Origin: Micropterix aruncella
Lineage: Eukaryota; Arthropoda; Insecta; Lepidoptera; Micropterigidae
Reading direction: 5' to 3'
Length of the DNA stretch: 64,000 nt
NCBI GenBank assembly: GCA_944548615.1
Contig: OX155973.1
Coordinates: 545,501-609,500 of the forward strand
The notes under the pieces are model-generated. The model worked only from the letters and a program-made list of their open reading frames with translations, ran no database searches and was not told where the DNA came from. Every line of letters begins with the position of its first letter. The stretch's first letter is position 1. Position numbers and translations under genes: made by a program. Below are positions 31,775 through 43,885 of the stretch, piece after piece.

Positions 31775-33069
31775 GTATGGATACAGCTGACAGTGAATCC
31801 CCATCGGCGCTGCTGTCATCCGCGTCAAAGTCGCATCACCGCCGACAGAAATCGACGTCGTCATCGCGGAGACAGAGCGAGCCGTCGGCGTCGCAGCGCT
31901 CGCAGTCGCTCGACCGCCGCGTCAGCTTCGACGTCAGCCTCGCCAACTCCGACCGCAGCATATCAAAGACGTCCCTGTCGGACCTCAGAGAATCGAAGAC
32001 TTCCTTGAAATCCATCACCTCGATCAACACGGACAACAGCGGCGAAGAACCGACCGTGCGATGCCGCTACTCCAAATGCAACTCCAAAACGACCGTCAGC
32101 GACGCGAAGCGACACTACAAAAACTGTCACAACTGCAACTACACGTACTGCTCGAGGGAATGTCGGAGGGCGCACTGGGAGAAACACCGGAAAGTGTGCC
32201 TGCACTCGCGGGCGAGCGCCCTCTGCCGACAGATTCTATCCACCGCGAAAGAAGACCAAGACTCTTTACATCACATAAGCTCGATAGGGTACAAGAATTA
32301 TCTAACCGCCGGACGGGGCGTCGTCAAGGTATTTTTCACAAGTCCAGAATCAGCGGAGAGATTCATCAGCGGAGGGTTCCAGCATTTAAACGAGCCGAAC
32401 TACGTGCGGTGGCCCGACTTGGAGCCGAACGAAATGGGCCCGGAGCTGTACGCGGAGCTGGTCAAGCTGTGCAAGAGCTACAACCCGGAGACGAAAGTGA
32501 TCCTGTACGTGGCCGTCTGCATCGTGAGCGAGGTGCCCACCAAGGGCGCCGTCAAGTGGGAGCGGCAGCTCGTGTCGCGCTGCGCCAAGCTGCGTCTGAG
32601 CAAAGCGGTGTCGACGCGGATACAGCGCAACCTGCCCTTCCATCCCAGTCCGCGCACGGCGAATCACAGAAAGACCGATTCGGAGTCGACGAGCGAGTCG
32701 GCCGCGACGGAAGCTCTCATCCTCACGTCGACGGCGGTCAGTCCGAGCAAACGCACCGCTCAAAAAATCCGGGAGGTCAGCTTCGCCAACATTCAGAAAC
32801 AGCTGCAAATCCGCGGTGTCGATTTACAGAAACATTTTCCCGAAGTGCACGCGAAGCTGTGTGCCTACGTCGACGGCACATGCGACAAATTTGCCCCCGT
32901 CACCGTCTACCCTCGGGATAGCTTAAGCGGGAAATCTTTTATGTGCGTCATAATGCCCGATACCGAGCCCGATAAATTCGATATGCTGCCGGAAGATAGC
33001 AGCAGCTATCTTAAAATAGACGTTAGCGTCGACGATGCAAACGATCATCAAATGTCGACACCCATGTAG
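31775..33069 (+). CDS. Terminal exon of AJM1-like MYND zinc-finger protein gene (exon E)
   Basis: Last coding exon, after a strong acceptor (ttcttgctctttcag). Its gt completes a Gly codon and 430 residues follow from Met at 31777 to tag at 33067-33069. Residues 1-90 (counted from that Met) are Ser/Arg-rich and likely disordered. Residues 96-141 form a MYND-type zinc finger: C-x4-C, then C-x2-C-x4-C-x3-C-x7-H-x3-C (CHNCNYTYCSRECRRAHWEK). Residues ~155-290 look folded (RQILSTAKEDQDSLHHISSI, VKVFFTSPESAERFISGGFQ, KVILYVAVCIVSE). A second folded part contains VSFANIQKQLQIRGVDLQKH. The order, disordered N-terminus, MYND-like finger and alpha/beta region, resembles the AJM1 apical junction family; this is recall, not a search. 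A MYND finger usually binds proteins. A cell-junction role is inference only. I see no AATAAA in the next ~400 bases. Confidence 0.8.
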
Positions 33070-33478
33070 CCGTTGCTACTGTTAAAATATTAAGGCCCTG
33101 TAACACGAGTAAATAATGATTATGATGAGGATGATTTCAGTCAAACTTTTCACTTCCTCTTCTTGTGGTGCTGTCTTCTATCGAAGGTTAGCGATCGTTA
33201 TTCTCCTCTATATACCTCCTTATACGTCAGCATTGATCAACTTTCTAGTCCAAGTCATTTGCAGTGCCGGCGGCCTGAATATGGAACTCTGCGCCTTTGT
33301 CACTGAGACAACTTGAAAACCTGATCGGGTTTAAAAAATCTATTGACACATTTACTTAATCACTATCCCCTATCTTAATACACTATCCCCCCCCCCTCCC
33401 TTTACCTATCTCCTGGCTTGTCCTTATATCCCATTTCTGCATTCGATATTGAGTTGACAGATTATTTATTTCTATAAA
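33070..33478. other. Putative 3' UTR and LINE scrap
   Basis: Begins right after the stop codon. From ~33,270 a frameshifted reading gives PLSLRQLENLIGFKKSIDTF, a LINE C-terminal phrase on the plus strand, followed by a C-run near 33,387-33,400. How much belongs to the mRNA cannot be told. Confidence 0.4.
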
Positions 33479-33962
33479 TAGGATAGAAAACGAATTTACC
33501 GCGTGAAATTTGTAGCACCCGACGTTTCGGTGACGTTGCAGCCGCCGTTGTCAAGGGTAGACTGAAGAGCTGTCAATCCGTTGTTTTGCGGGTAGCCCGC
33601 ATACCACTGCCACCACTGTGTAGGTTATAACGGTGGTGTGGGGCCGGGCTCGGAGCGCGCAAATTTTTAAAATCCGTCTTGCAAACAACACTCACTGTAT
33701 CCTGTCTTGCGTCTTTGCGTTCGGCGTTCGGCGGCGGGAACATTTTAAGAAGAGGGTTCCACGTAGAAGATAGTTTGTAACCGTCGTCTCTATTGAAGTT
33801 CGGGGTTCTTCTTATTTCAATGGTTTCCCGGATCATAAGAGGAAAGTAGAATTGTTCCTTGGATAGCACAATTGGATTTTGAAACTGCATCCAGTGGTTA
33901 CTTCCGCTATCCAATATATGTTCAAAATCCCATTGTGCTATCCTAGGAACAATTCTACTTTC
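33479..33962 (-). mobile_element. Penelope-like element, GIY-YIG end
   Basis: Minus-strand frame of 113 codons (33914-33573). It reads MDSGSNHWMQFQNPIVLSKE, FPLMIRETIEIRRTPNFNRD and GYKLSSTWNPLL. The IRETIEI-x-(7,8)-FNR(D/E)DGYKLS-x-W block is the C-terminus of Penelope-like proteins, after the GIY-YIG endonuclease. The 3' terminal sequence follows at 33,479-33,560 (cgaaacgtcgggtgctacaa on the minus strand). The RT part is missing. Confidence 0.75.
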
Positions 33963-36900
33963 CTCGCCAAGTAAATAGGAATGACGATGCCAATGTTAAG
34001 AACATATTCTGGGGTACTAAATGCTGCTTTTCAACCTTTGCTAAAGCAGCGTTACAGAGTTAGCTACGTACTTTTACGCTGTTAGTTGAGCAACGTAGAA
34101 GCAAAACGCTTCTTTAATATATATAATGTCGCCGTTACAGAACGGTTCTAAATGGTCAAATATTGGACATACAACAATGTTAGCTTTTAATTAATATGAA
34201 AACATGAAATTTCGCTAAAATAAGAATTTTATTGAAATTTCAATATTTTCAATTTTGTTTTTGCAACATTTGTTTTGTTTTTGCGAAAATTCCGTACCGC
34301 TACCCAAGATGTTGAATCTCATCCCACCATTCAGTATATCCTCATTGTTGCACTCGTGGAACAGGCCCCAAATACCATAATATTTACATATATACCTAGC
34401 CAAAGAAATCTAGATATATTTTACACTTACCTTAGATAGGATATCGAAAGCCTTTTCTATTTCAAATTTATCTGAAATATTATAATTTATTATCAAAAAA
34501 CTATGCAATCCTTTTTATGATATTGTTTATTAATTGAACCCACGCTTTACAAATTTACGTTGCTCAATTAAAAATAACGACAATAATTTAATTTCGCCAT
34601 CTATCGAAAATTTAAAGAACCAAAATCTTGCTCAAATTTGTAGATTTTCCCGTAACTAAAATATCTGTAAATAATTATGAACTTTTCCAAAAAAAAAACA
34701 TTCTTGACCTTCGCCTTTGTATCGTTACAAAAAAAACGACGGGTACAGTAGTTTTGTAATAATTTTAAAAGATTTAAAAAAAGCTTGCTAGCTGTAAAAC
34801 AAAAGAAACTATAGTCAAAACATATCTATATAACGAGTAGAAAGAATATAAATATCAGTATGTATAAACTTGTTGTCCTATACTTTTTCAGCTCTATCGA
34901 TTGATTCTAAATATTACCTTTCTATGTACTTAATAGTTTATTATATAGATTTAATTAGTGTTTATTTTTGAGCTTAAATATTTTTCTATATTTCAAGAAT
35001 GCATTATCGTTGATATTTTTAATGTTTATAAGTGAAACTGCGTTTTTAATTGTTTAAATATTATTCGGAAGAAGCCTTAAATGTAACAATAATAGCGAAA
35101 ATTGCATTTTTTGTAGTGACTCCTGTTTCTTTTAATTATATTATGAATAAATATGATGCCAAAAATATTTCTTTCATTTATTGTTACTGTGAAATGTTTT
35201 ATTTTCAATCGACTCCGGCGGGATCCACGGCGACACCCCTCAACCCTATCTCCGATATTTTCATGAAAATCCGTAAGAGCTGCACTGCCATAGAATGAAA
35301 GACAACTAAAATATTTAAACAGCTGGAGGACATAAAATTAAAAAAAAAAACATCAAGGAGATGCTGATAGGCCACCCTTTCTATAATCTGCCCGAATTTG
35401 AGGGCCATGATTTTTCAAATATTGCGCCCATTTAAATTACTCAAAAAAGTAGAGCCTTATAGTCTGATTTTATATGGTCTTATATCTGTACTTTTAGTTT
35501 AAAATGCATAACGTAGATTTAATTTGATTATTTAACATTTTACTGACAATTTGAATATTACGATGAATAATTTTACTACGTATCTTTTCGAATTACTAAC
35601 TACTTCAAATATTAGGCTCTATTTTGATTATTTATATTTATAGTTTGACAATCTAGTAAATAATTCTTGACTACCTATGTATGTTCAGTAAATAGTAACG
35701 AAACTTACTACCTAACCCAATTATTTTGACACGTCCAAGAGCGGTCTTTAGCTGTCAATTGGACACGACGAAAATGTAATGTAATGTAATGTAAATAGTT
35801 AATATGGGTCGTCCATAAACTACGCTATTAGGCTGCCATACAAACGGATGACTGAAAAATCACTTTTTCTGATTGTTATAATAAAATGATAATAGCGACA
35901 AAACAAAAACGTTCAAACCAATTGAACTTTTAAAAATTGACCAAGAAATCAACGACCTCACAAGTTGCAAATATTTTAAATAACTGTTTTATCAATATTG
36001 CAAATGACGTACAGAAAAATAGCAGCAGCAGCTCTGGCGATTATTTTACACACCAATAACCAAAAAATAAATATCTACAAACTACTAATTCTACTGGCCT
36101 CGACGAAATTCCAGTTAAATAATTAATAAACAACATTATGCATTTAAAAAACCTATTGTTTTACTATCGGTACTTTTCCTAATAAATTAAAAGTGTCTAA
36201 AGTAAAGTGGAATAGGGAAAAGTAAAATAAAACAGTTGAAGCTAACTACCAACCAATTTCACTCTTACCTAATACGTCGCCTTACAGTTATAACTCGGTA
36301 ACTCGAATAAACACGGTTCTGAGCTAAACACGTTTAATTGTTTTTTTAAACTTTCAACTTGTCCACCATTTTTAATTTGTGGAAACCAATAAGTGGACCT
36401 AAATACTAACCTAAAACTATATATGTGGAGATATCGGGTTTTTGCGCTACGATAGCAGACAGTGTTGCGAAATTTCAGCTAGATAAGTCTACATATCGAT
36501 TTTTAGTATTATAGCTGGAGCTGATTTTCAACTTATCAACCACCATTAACTCTTAAGGGCAGGGGAATTTTAGTTATCTGGTTTTAAGGCAATAATTTTC
36601 GAGTTATCAAGTTATACCTACTTAATTGTAAGGCGACGATATACCTATCAAAAATATTCGAAACATTCATGAAACGCAGGCTGTTCACGCCAGTGAATAA
36701 GAATAAGAATAAGAAAAAAATATTTTCAAAAACCCGATCTGGGTATTGAAATTACATATCTAGTGGTATTTCTACAAATAAATTTACATTTCAAATTACT
36801 CATAAAATTATAAAAACTCTATAAAAAACTAATAATTGAAAAAAACATAGAAATTCAAAAAATCAATAACAAAAACATAAAAACTAGAAAAATAAAAAAC

Positions 36901-37020
36901 AACAGAAATAATGAGAAATCATAGAGAATCAACAATTCAATAACAAAAATATATAAAAAATACAAAAATAGAAAGCATCCAAAGAGTTCTACATAAACTA
37001 TATTTAATGAGGATCAAACT
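33963..37020. other. Intergenic, AT-rich
   Basis: About 3 kb of AT-rich sequence with only short open frames. A small (TGTAA)n array lies at 35,776-35,803. 36,735-36,800 (cccgatctgggtattgaaatt) is repeated in reverse at about 48,115-48,225 and is probably a LINE-associated repeat. 35,990-36,130 has decayed RT-like words. No gene recognised. Confidence 0.4.
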
Positions 37021-37620
37021 ATCGATCAACAATCAAGAAATAGAAAAATGCATCGACTCTCTAAGAACAAAAAAACAATTGGTCTCGATGACATACCTGT
37101 TAGCGTAATTAAAATCCATAAACGTGTATTGGCACCCTGTCTAACATATCTTTACAATTTAAGCTTTCCAGAGGGAATATTTCCAGATTGTCATAAAGTA
37201 GCCAAGATTACACCGATATATAAAAAGGGCGATCCCACGAGCGTAGAAAATTATCGACGGTAGCCCCACTGAGTAATTTCTCAAAAATTTTGGAGAAGGT
37301 CATCGAAAAACGTCTAAATGGTTTCCTTGAAAAATTTGGGGTCATTTCAGACAGTCAATATGGATTTCGGACAAAAAACATCTACACAGGATGCCGTGCT
37401 GTTTGCATGTTTCACGATTGAGAATAGTCGAAACAAGAAGATGCATTCAGCAGGACTTTTCTGCGATCTACGCAAAGCATTCGACTCTATAAATATCAAT
37501 ACATTGGTAGACAAGCTAATTCCATTACGGAATTAGAGGAGTGGCCAATTCACTCATTAAATCGTACCCACAAAATAGGCAGCAAGTGGTGGAGATTAAA
37601 ATAATTGATGGAATGTGAGG
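37020..37620 (+). mobile_element. LINE RT fragment, frame-broken
   Basis: Plus strand. It reads KTIGLDDIPVSVIKIHKRVL, FPDCHKVAKITPIYKKGDPT and VENYR, then after a stop QKTSTQDAVLFACFTIENSR and LFCDLRKAFDSININTLVDK. These are RT blocks 0-3 of a Jockey/CR1-like LINE. Several stops and shifts. Same family as the minus copy at 47588-48060. Confidence 0.7.
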
Positions 37621-37959
37621 TTTGTGTGAGAATTAGCGTAGTTTTCCGTCTCCTAATCACTTGTCTAATCAAAGAAAATCCCTTTTATAAATTCTTCCGC
37701 TCCAATCCAATTTTGTCGGTACCTATTTAAATATTCCTCGACGGCGCACCGATCTGGCCGGCCAGGGCGACGGATCGCCCCGTCTGAACGACGGGTAGTA
37801 TATATGTGGAATTTGCTGGGCGAGTCGTCGAATAAATTCGCTCCGCATAAAAGATTATATTACTTTTTTTCTCGCCGCAAAACCGCCGCATCGCATCACA
37901 CGAACTTATGTGTAGATTCGCCCGCATCGCGATTCGTGTAAAACCATAGTGAGTGACAG

Positions 37960-38550
37960 TTAAACGCCAGAAGCAGAGATGGCGTAGTCTTGCAGCACAG
38001 ACGGAACCAACAAGGCCATAAGTACCGACATCCTGTCTTTCCGCTTTAAATATCCGCTCCTGGGTACCAAGGTACACCAGCCACTCTCGGACCTCTTCCC
38101 TGCTATAGATAAAAAGCTCACTAACAAATGGGCCCGGAGGTGGCAAGAGTCCTCATTGGTCAAAGGTAAGAGATACTCTCAAATCCAAACATAAATAAGG
38201 ACCAAGCCCTGGTTCCACCACCTACCTTTCACCCGTAAGGAAATCTCCACCCTAAGATGCGCATCGGTCATTGCTGCACACCCGCTCACCTCAACCGAAT
38301 ACATGTCCTCCCTTCTCTACAGTGCGACTGCGGTCATGCGTTTTGCACTCTGGACCATCTCTTCTTTAATTGTCTCATTGTTAATAACTATCCTAACTTC
38401 ATTTCGGACCGCTTAAATCTCAAAATTCAGCTCCCTGTTAAGTATAGACTTTTTATTTTCTCTCAACTCCCCCAATGTCTACAAAATCATCTGTAAATTT
38501 ATTAAACTCATGTCCCTTTAATAATAATTATTGAATGTTCCTCCATAGAG
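37960..38550 (+). mobile_element. LINE C-terminal fragment
   Basis: Frameshifted plus-strand reading: KKLTNKWARRWQESSLVKGK, PWFHHLPFTRKEISTL, then MRIGHCCTPAHLNRIHVLPS with the cluster CDCGHAFCTLDHLFFNC (38257-38496). This is the part after RNase H in an R1/I-like LINE. The C-terminus reaches 38,496. Confidence 0.6.
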
Positions 38551-38794
38551 TGTTTGTGTGTTAAACGTATATATGTATTTCACTATATCTATTATTATTC
38601 GATTTTGTGTTCCCGACGGAGTGATGTCTTAATTGTTTCAGTGACGTCCACTAACACAAAAAAAGTTTCCTCCTATTTCAACGGCACACTTGGCAGAAAT
38701 CACCCTCTTTGGGTGGAGCCATCAAACAAAAAAAGAAGAAGAAGAAGCTAGTAAACTCACACGGATCTCACGCAAATTCATAAAACGCCTAGAG

Positions 38795-41700
38795 CCATCA
38801 AAAAAACCAACTGCCTGATTTTCGCGGATGACCTAAAATTATTCACAAGAACGGGCAGTAATGAATCCTGTACATTACTGCAGGATGACATAGACGCCGC
38901 ACATACAAGTATTTGCCAAATCTGGGCGGACATAAGTCCCGAAATCTAAATTGCAATAATGACCCTAGAAACCAGTTCCAGCTAGAGAGAACAAACCAAC
39001 CAACAATGTCCAGGCCCGTTCCCCTCGCTTCTGTGCCCGCCACGTGCGTAGCGTAAGTCGGAATTTGATCGTTTCACCTCGTGCACGTATGTGTTCTCGG
39101 GCGCTCAGAAAAATCATCAACTTTGAAAAATTTCTTTTATGTTTTCGAGTTCATATTGCGACTTGAAAGTCATGGATTCTGATAAAGCATGTAAGAGTTT
39201 TAATAACTGTTTTTAAAGAGTAACGATAAACTAACAACTATGACTTTTCTTAAACTAATAAAAATAAGTCATTATTATGCTCTGATTTTGATACACTTTG
39301 TTTTTAGCTAAGGTTTTTGGTTTGTGATCCGGATATATCGGGCTATGATTTTTATTTGTATTTATTCTACGCACAATTTCCTTTTAAATATCAATAGAAA
39401 CATATCCGAATACATCCGAATGGGTGACTTTTTTATCTAAACAAAATGTTAATCAATAAAATGTAAATCTGTATTTTTTTTCAAAGTTACTTCTACATAG
39501 TCTATGATTGTTTAAGGCTCACAAGGTGCACCAGGAGTAAGGATTGTGACCCGACAATTTTTATACTATCTCATCTAAAACCAAGATTTGCCTAATTTGG
39601 ATACCAAATTGGACTTTTTGAGAGACAGACTTTTGTTAGACAAGCCTTACCACGAAGAGCAAATTGTTGCCTTGAAACCTAATTTTGCTTGTTTCAGAAA
39701 GATCAGAGAATCAGAAATTAAACAGTCATGGATCAAAGCTCATTACAAAGATATGTTTTTCTGACATCTAATAAATCATGGCTGGAAGAAACTTTTGAAA
39801 TCCCTGCTGCAGAAACTACTTGTCAAAATCGGATTGGTTGACCATCAAAATCCTTTGAAGAGGTTTGTGACGAGAGCAAAAGGCGAAAGACGGCAGAGCT
39901 CCGTTTTGCTTTTGAAAAAGATGTAATTGTACTGCGCAAGTGGAGTTGGGAAAATCGAGTAAAAGAGATGCTTCTAATGTCCTGAAAGATATTACCAGTT
40001 CTCCAAAACGATATACAAAATCTAATATATCTAAATACAAAAAAGCATTCAAGAACTCTGGTGTCACAGTTTAAACAAAAAATTTACGGTGATGGGTCAG
40101 ATGGAAACATTTTCCAACGCTGCTTTGCGCCTTTGCAAATAGTTTACGGATATGTCAAAAATGTCCTGTGGAAAAACGCTAAGACATCCTCACCGAAAAA
40201 GAAATAAGATAAGTTAAAGAAGCGATAACCTCTCTAGAACCAACTGTGATAGACATACACGAGAAAATCTGCAATGCAGCTACGGGAACTAAATCTACGA
40301 GCAGGTGCTATATTAGCGGAGCAACCTCAAAATACTTTACCAAGTTAGATTTCACAAGAGACGTCAATTTCAAGGCAGTTGAATTTGGCATATCAGTTTT
40401 ACATGTACGAATTCGTATATTAGAGACAATCCTTCATGTGGCATACAAATTACCAGTGAAGAAATACAGAGAAAAGAAGACCAAAGAAGAGAAAGGCCTA
40501 GAAGACGATCGAAAAAACTACATAACTACAAGGCAGATTTCGCGCTAAAACAGGGCTCATAGCGCACATACCTAAGTCTAATTTTGGAAACATCAATGAT
40601 GGCAATACAAGCAGAAGATTTTTTGAGAATCCAAGCTTAGCTGCTGAAATCACGGGGAAAGATTAAGAGCTTACCGACTATACAGACTAAAAGTCATATT
40701 GGAAGCAATTTTAAGTGGGCACAAAATTAATCCATTGAAATATCAAGAATACGCCTCAGAAACTGCTCGTCTGTATGTAAGCAAATATGGCTGGCACATT
40801 GGATTAGCGTAATCCATCACATAATTCCAGCACATAAATTCCAGCACATAGGATTGGAGTAATCCTTCATAAATTGCTGGTACATAGTGCCATAATAATA
40901 GAAAAAGCCCTAATGCCAATAGGACAACTTTCTGAAGAGGCAGCTGAGAAAATAATCATTTAAGGTCATACCGGCATGATTTCGACAGAAAATTCTCAAG
41001 AGAAAGCTGCAACCAAAATGTGCTATAAAGTCTTATTATTAGTTCCGATCCTTTTCTAAACATCATGCGAGGAGTTATAAAAAGGAAAGCTAACACATTG
41101 CTGCCTGAATTCTTGACCATGTTAGTTTCCGCGGAGCCAAGTATAACCGAAACTTCTTCAGAAAGTGATGATGAAGATTAAAGGGATATACCATTTTTTG
41201 TTTATGTTTTTCTTGTATAACCTACATAATAAATATCAGAAGTAAAGAAATGTTTTTAAATGTCATTAACATGTCTTTAAATTAACATAAAAATATTTAT
41301 AAAAATGATTTTCATTTTTGTATATAAATATGTAAAGTAGTTACTTAAAGTTTGTAATATAATAAATAATATGTTTAAAACATGTTTGCCATTCTATTTG
41401 AGGTAGTTAGATTCTAATTAGAAGTAAAAATAATTTTGTCCGCCCAGATTTTGCAAATACCTGTGTGTGCGCCGTGTATCTTTGGAGCATAAACCACAAG
41501 CTATACTTCAATACCGGCAAATGTTCTATCATGACGTACTCGCGAGGTGACACCCCGCTTGTACATAGTTATGACATTGATGGCAAGGCACTATCACGAG
41601 TAAATCACACAAGGGACCTTGGAGTGACCTTTGACTCACGGTTGACATACAGACAGCACATCTACACCCTAGTTGATAATTCTTACAAATTGCTAGGTTT

Positions 41701-42600
41701 TGTAATGAGGAGCATGAGGCAGTTCAACAACACATTTGTCATGCGCCTCCTATTCAATTTCCTAATTCGGAGCAGATTAGAAGTCAACGCGGCAATATGG
41801 AGTCCTTACGAAAATAGCTATATTCCTTCCTATACTTTAAACAGCATGGATATTATCCCTTTCTATATCCTACGGCATTTATTCTGGGGATGGTTGGGTA
41901 CAACTCACTAAGTGTAAGAAGAGATTGTCTGTCAATCTGCCACATATATAAACTGCTTAGGGGGTTCGTTGATAATCCGACCATCCTTAGAAGAATCGGT
42001 CTATTCGTACCCACCAATTACTACCGTGCTAGGACTCATGTATTGTTCGCGTTACCGCGAGCTAGAACTAACATCGTTCAACACTGCTTCACAGTGCGGA
42101 CGCTTCGTACCCTAAATGCACTATGTTCGACTGAGCCAGAATTGGATATTTGGACGGTGAACTTAGCACAACTGAAAAGTATGGTAATGGCATTTCTTAG
42201 CAATCAAATAATTAGATAAATATGTAGTATTAAAATTGTTAAAAAGGAGTACCTAGTATAATAAAAAAGGTTAGATAAACATTAGATATACATATGTAAA
42301 TATAATCGTTTAATATTACGCTCTAACGGATGTCTCCGTCTCGTTTGCTATAGTCTAGAATAATGATTTATATATTAGAATAATAATGATAGTAATAGTA
42401 ATGGAGTAGAGTAATAATAATATTATTAACAGTAGAATTATAATAATAGTCTATAGTAGAATAATAGTTATAATCTAGAATAATAGCCTAGAAAACTAAT
42501 TAACGATTTGGAATCATCTGTAAGGTTAATTATGTTTTGGGAAATAAATAAATAAAAAAATAAATAAATAAAAAATAAAAAATAAAAAAAATTAATAAAA
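38795..42600 (+). mobile_element. Jockey/CR1-like LINE split by Transib, 14-bp target duplication
   Basis: 5'-truncated LINE flanked by taaaacgcctagag (38781-38794 and 42601-42614). It starts in the RT domain (KKTNCLIFADDLKLFTRTGS; active site FADD), is interrupted at 38900 by a Transib element and resumes at 41475. If one 5-bp duplication is removed, the frame reads ...DDIDAVYLWSINHKLYFNTG KCSI without a break. The C-terminal part (41465-42219) has one frameshift near 41,900 and ends MAFLSNQIIR. The tail is A-rich with TAAA words at 42,540-42,600. Confidence 0.85.
38900..41469 (+). mobile_element. Transib (RAG1-like) DNA transposon, 2.57 kb
   Basis: Terminal inverted repeats of at least 17 bases: CACATACAAGTATTTGC at the left and, reversed, CACACACAGGTATTTGC at the right; similarity continues through aaatctgggcggaca. 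A 5-bp GC-rich duplication CGCCG flanks it (38895-38899 and 41470-41474). The CACA start and GC-rich 5-bp duplication are Transib hallmarks. The plus strand holds a broken transposase from ~39,580 to 41,181. Recognisable words are SSPKRYTKSNISKYKKAF, NAATGTKSTSRCYISGATSK, VRIRILETILHVAYKLPVKK, NDGNTSRRFFENP, LETARLYV-like and a final SSESDDED. These resemble the RAG1-core-like Transib transposase. Several stops and shifts make it inactive. Confidence 0.78.
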
Positions 42601-42614
42601 TAAAACGCCTAGAG

Positions 42615-43790
42615 TGCTCTTCTGATTAGCGAGACCAGACCTCTAGACACCCGCATCATCACAGGCTGATAGGGTTTTTAGATAAATATAATATTTTAAG
42701 CAGCAGACAGTTTGGATATAGAAAGTAAATGTCAACGGAATCAGCAATCGAAGATGTTGTCAATCTGATAAGCTGTAATTTTTCATCTATACTAATATTA
42801 TAAAGAGGTAAAGTTTGTGACGTTGTAGGAAGTAATCTCTGGATCTACTGAACCGATTTTGACAATTCTTTTACCAATAGAAAGCCACGTTATTTGTGAG
42901 TGTCACAGGCTATATAATATTCCGAAAAATGAGAAGACTTTTTCGTGGTAGTCGGATTTCCAAAGTAAGTCGGAAAAAACGGTCGAACGAAAACGTTTCT
43001 AAATAACGCTGCCTTAACGATGAGAGATATATGATTATTTTATATTAAAAAAATAATTTAAATCGTTAGGTCATGTTTATTGGTCATATTATCAACAATT
43101 ATGAATTATTATCAAAATAAGTAAATTTATCGTCTCAAGCGTTTAAAACAAAAGACTTTTCGCTTTTACTGCATAAATGGTTAAAGAGATAAGACACTCA
43201 CAAATAAGACACTCACAAGAAGACACTCACAAATAACGGTAATATAGTCAAATTGGCATGCAAATATATACATAGTAACATACATATGCAGTAAAAATAT
43301 AACCCTTCTTTTGGCAGTCAGGAAATAAATCATAGCACTCAGTACTAACCAAACCACGCTCATAATTTCATCACAAGTAAAAAGTTTTACCGCCCAACGA
43401 AGTGGGCACGGGTCAGCTAGTTTTGTAATAAAACATTGGCTATATTCTGCGACCTGTCCAAGGCGTTGCGTGGAAAACAATATTCTCTTAAAAAATTGAG
43501 TTTTGAGAGGAACTTCAATCAAATTATTCAGTTCTAATGGATAGAAGTCAAGTTGTAGAGGTTAGAGGATATTTAGAAACAGTTAATTCTTTGCCCCTCA
43601 ATGTTAACTGTGGCGTACCGTACCGCAAGGTTCCGTCCTGAAACCTATCTCATTTTCAATATACATAAACGCATAGGTTTTCTTAAAGCATAGGTTAGGT
43701 AGAAGAAGTTAGAGGATATTTAAAAACAGTTAATTCTGTTAACTGTTTTTTCTTTAATCTGGGCTCGCTATCAGCCAGTTATTAAATGAA
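42615..43790 (+). mobile_element. LINE RT fragment with Helitron inside
   Basis: Plus strand. SSRQFGYRK and TESAIEDVVNLISCNF lie before 42,787, and LAIFCDLSKALRGKQYSLKK after 43,421, then a decayed GVPYRKVPS (GVPQGS block) near 43,610. The Helitron 42788-43420 separates the first two. All frames broken. Confidence 0.65.
42788..43420 (+). mobile_element. Non-autonomous Helitron, 633 bp
   Basis: Starts TCTATACTAATATTATAAAG and ends gggtcagCTAG. A hairpin of GCCCA/TGGGC arms lies 11 bases before the end (cgcccaacgaagtgggc). It is inserted between A and T with no duplication, which is the Helitron signature. It is highly similar to 45778-46515. No Rep/helicase coding. Confidence 0.85.
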
Positions 43791-43885
43791 AGTAAAAATA
43801 AAATACTTCATTTATTCGTTCGCATGAAATAAGATATAAATCGTAATTCTGATAATCTATATATATATATATATATATACCTATA

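Noticed and set aside
32061..32921. Long alternative-frame and antisense frames over exon E
   Set aside because: Exon E is GC-rich and has few stops in any frame. Only the main frame gives the zinc finger.
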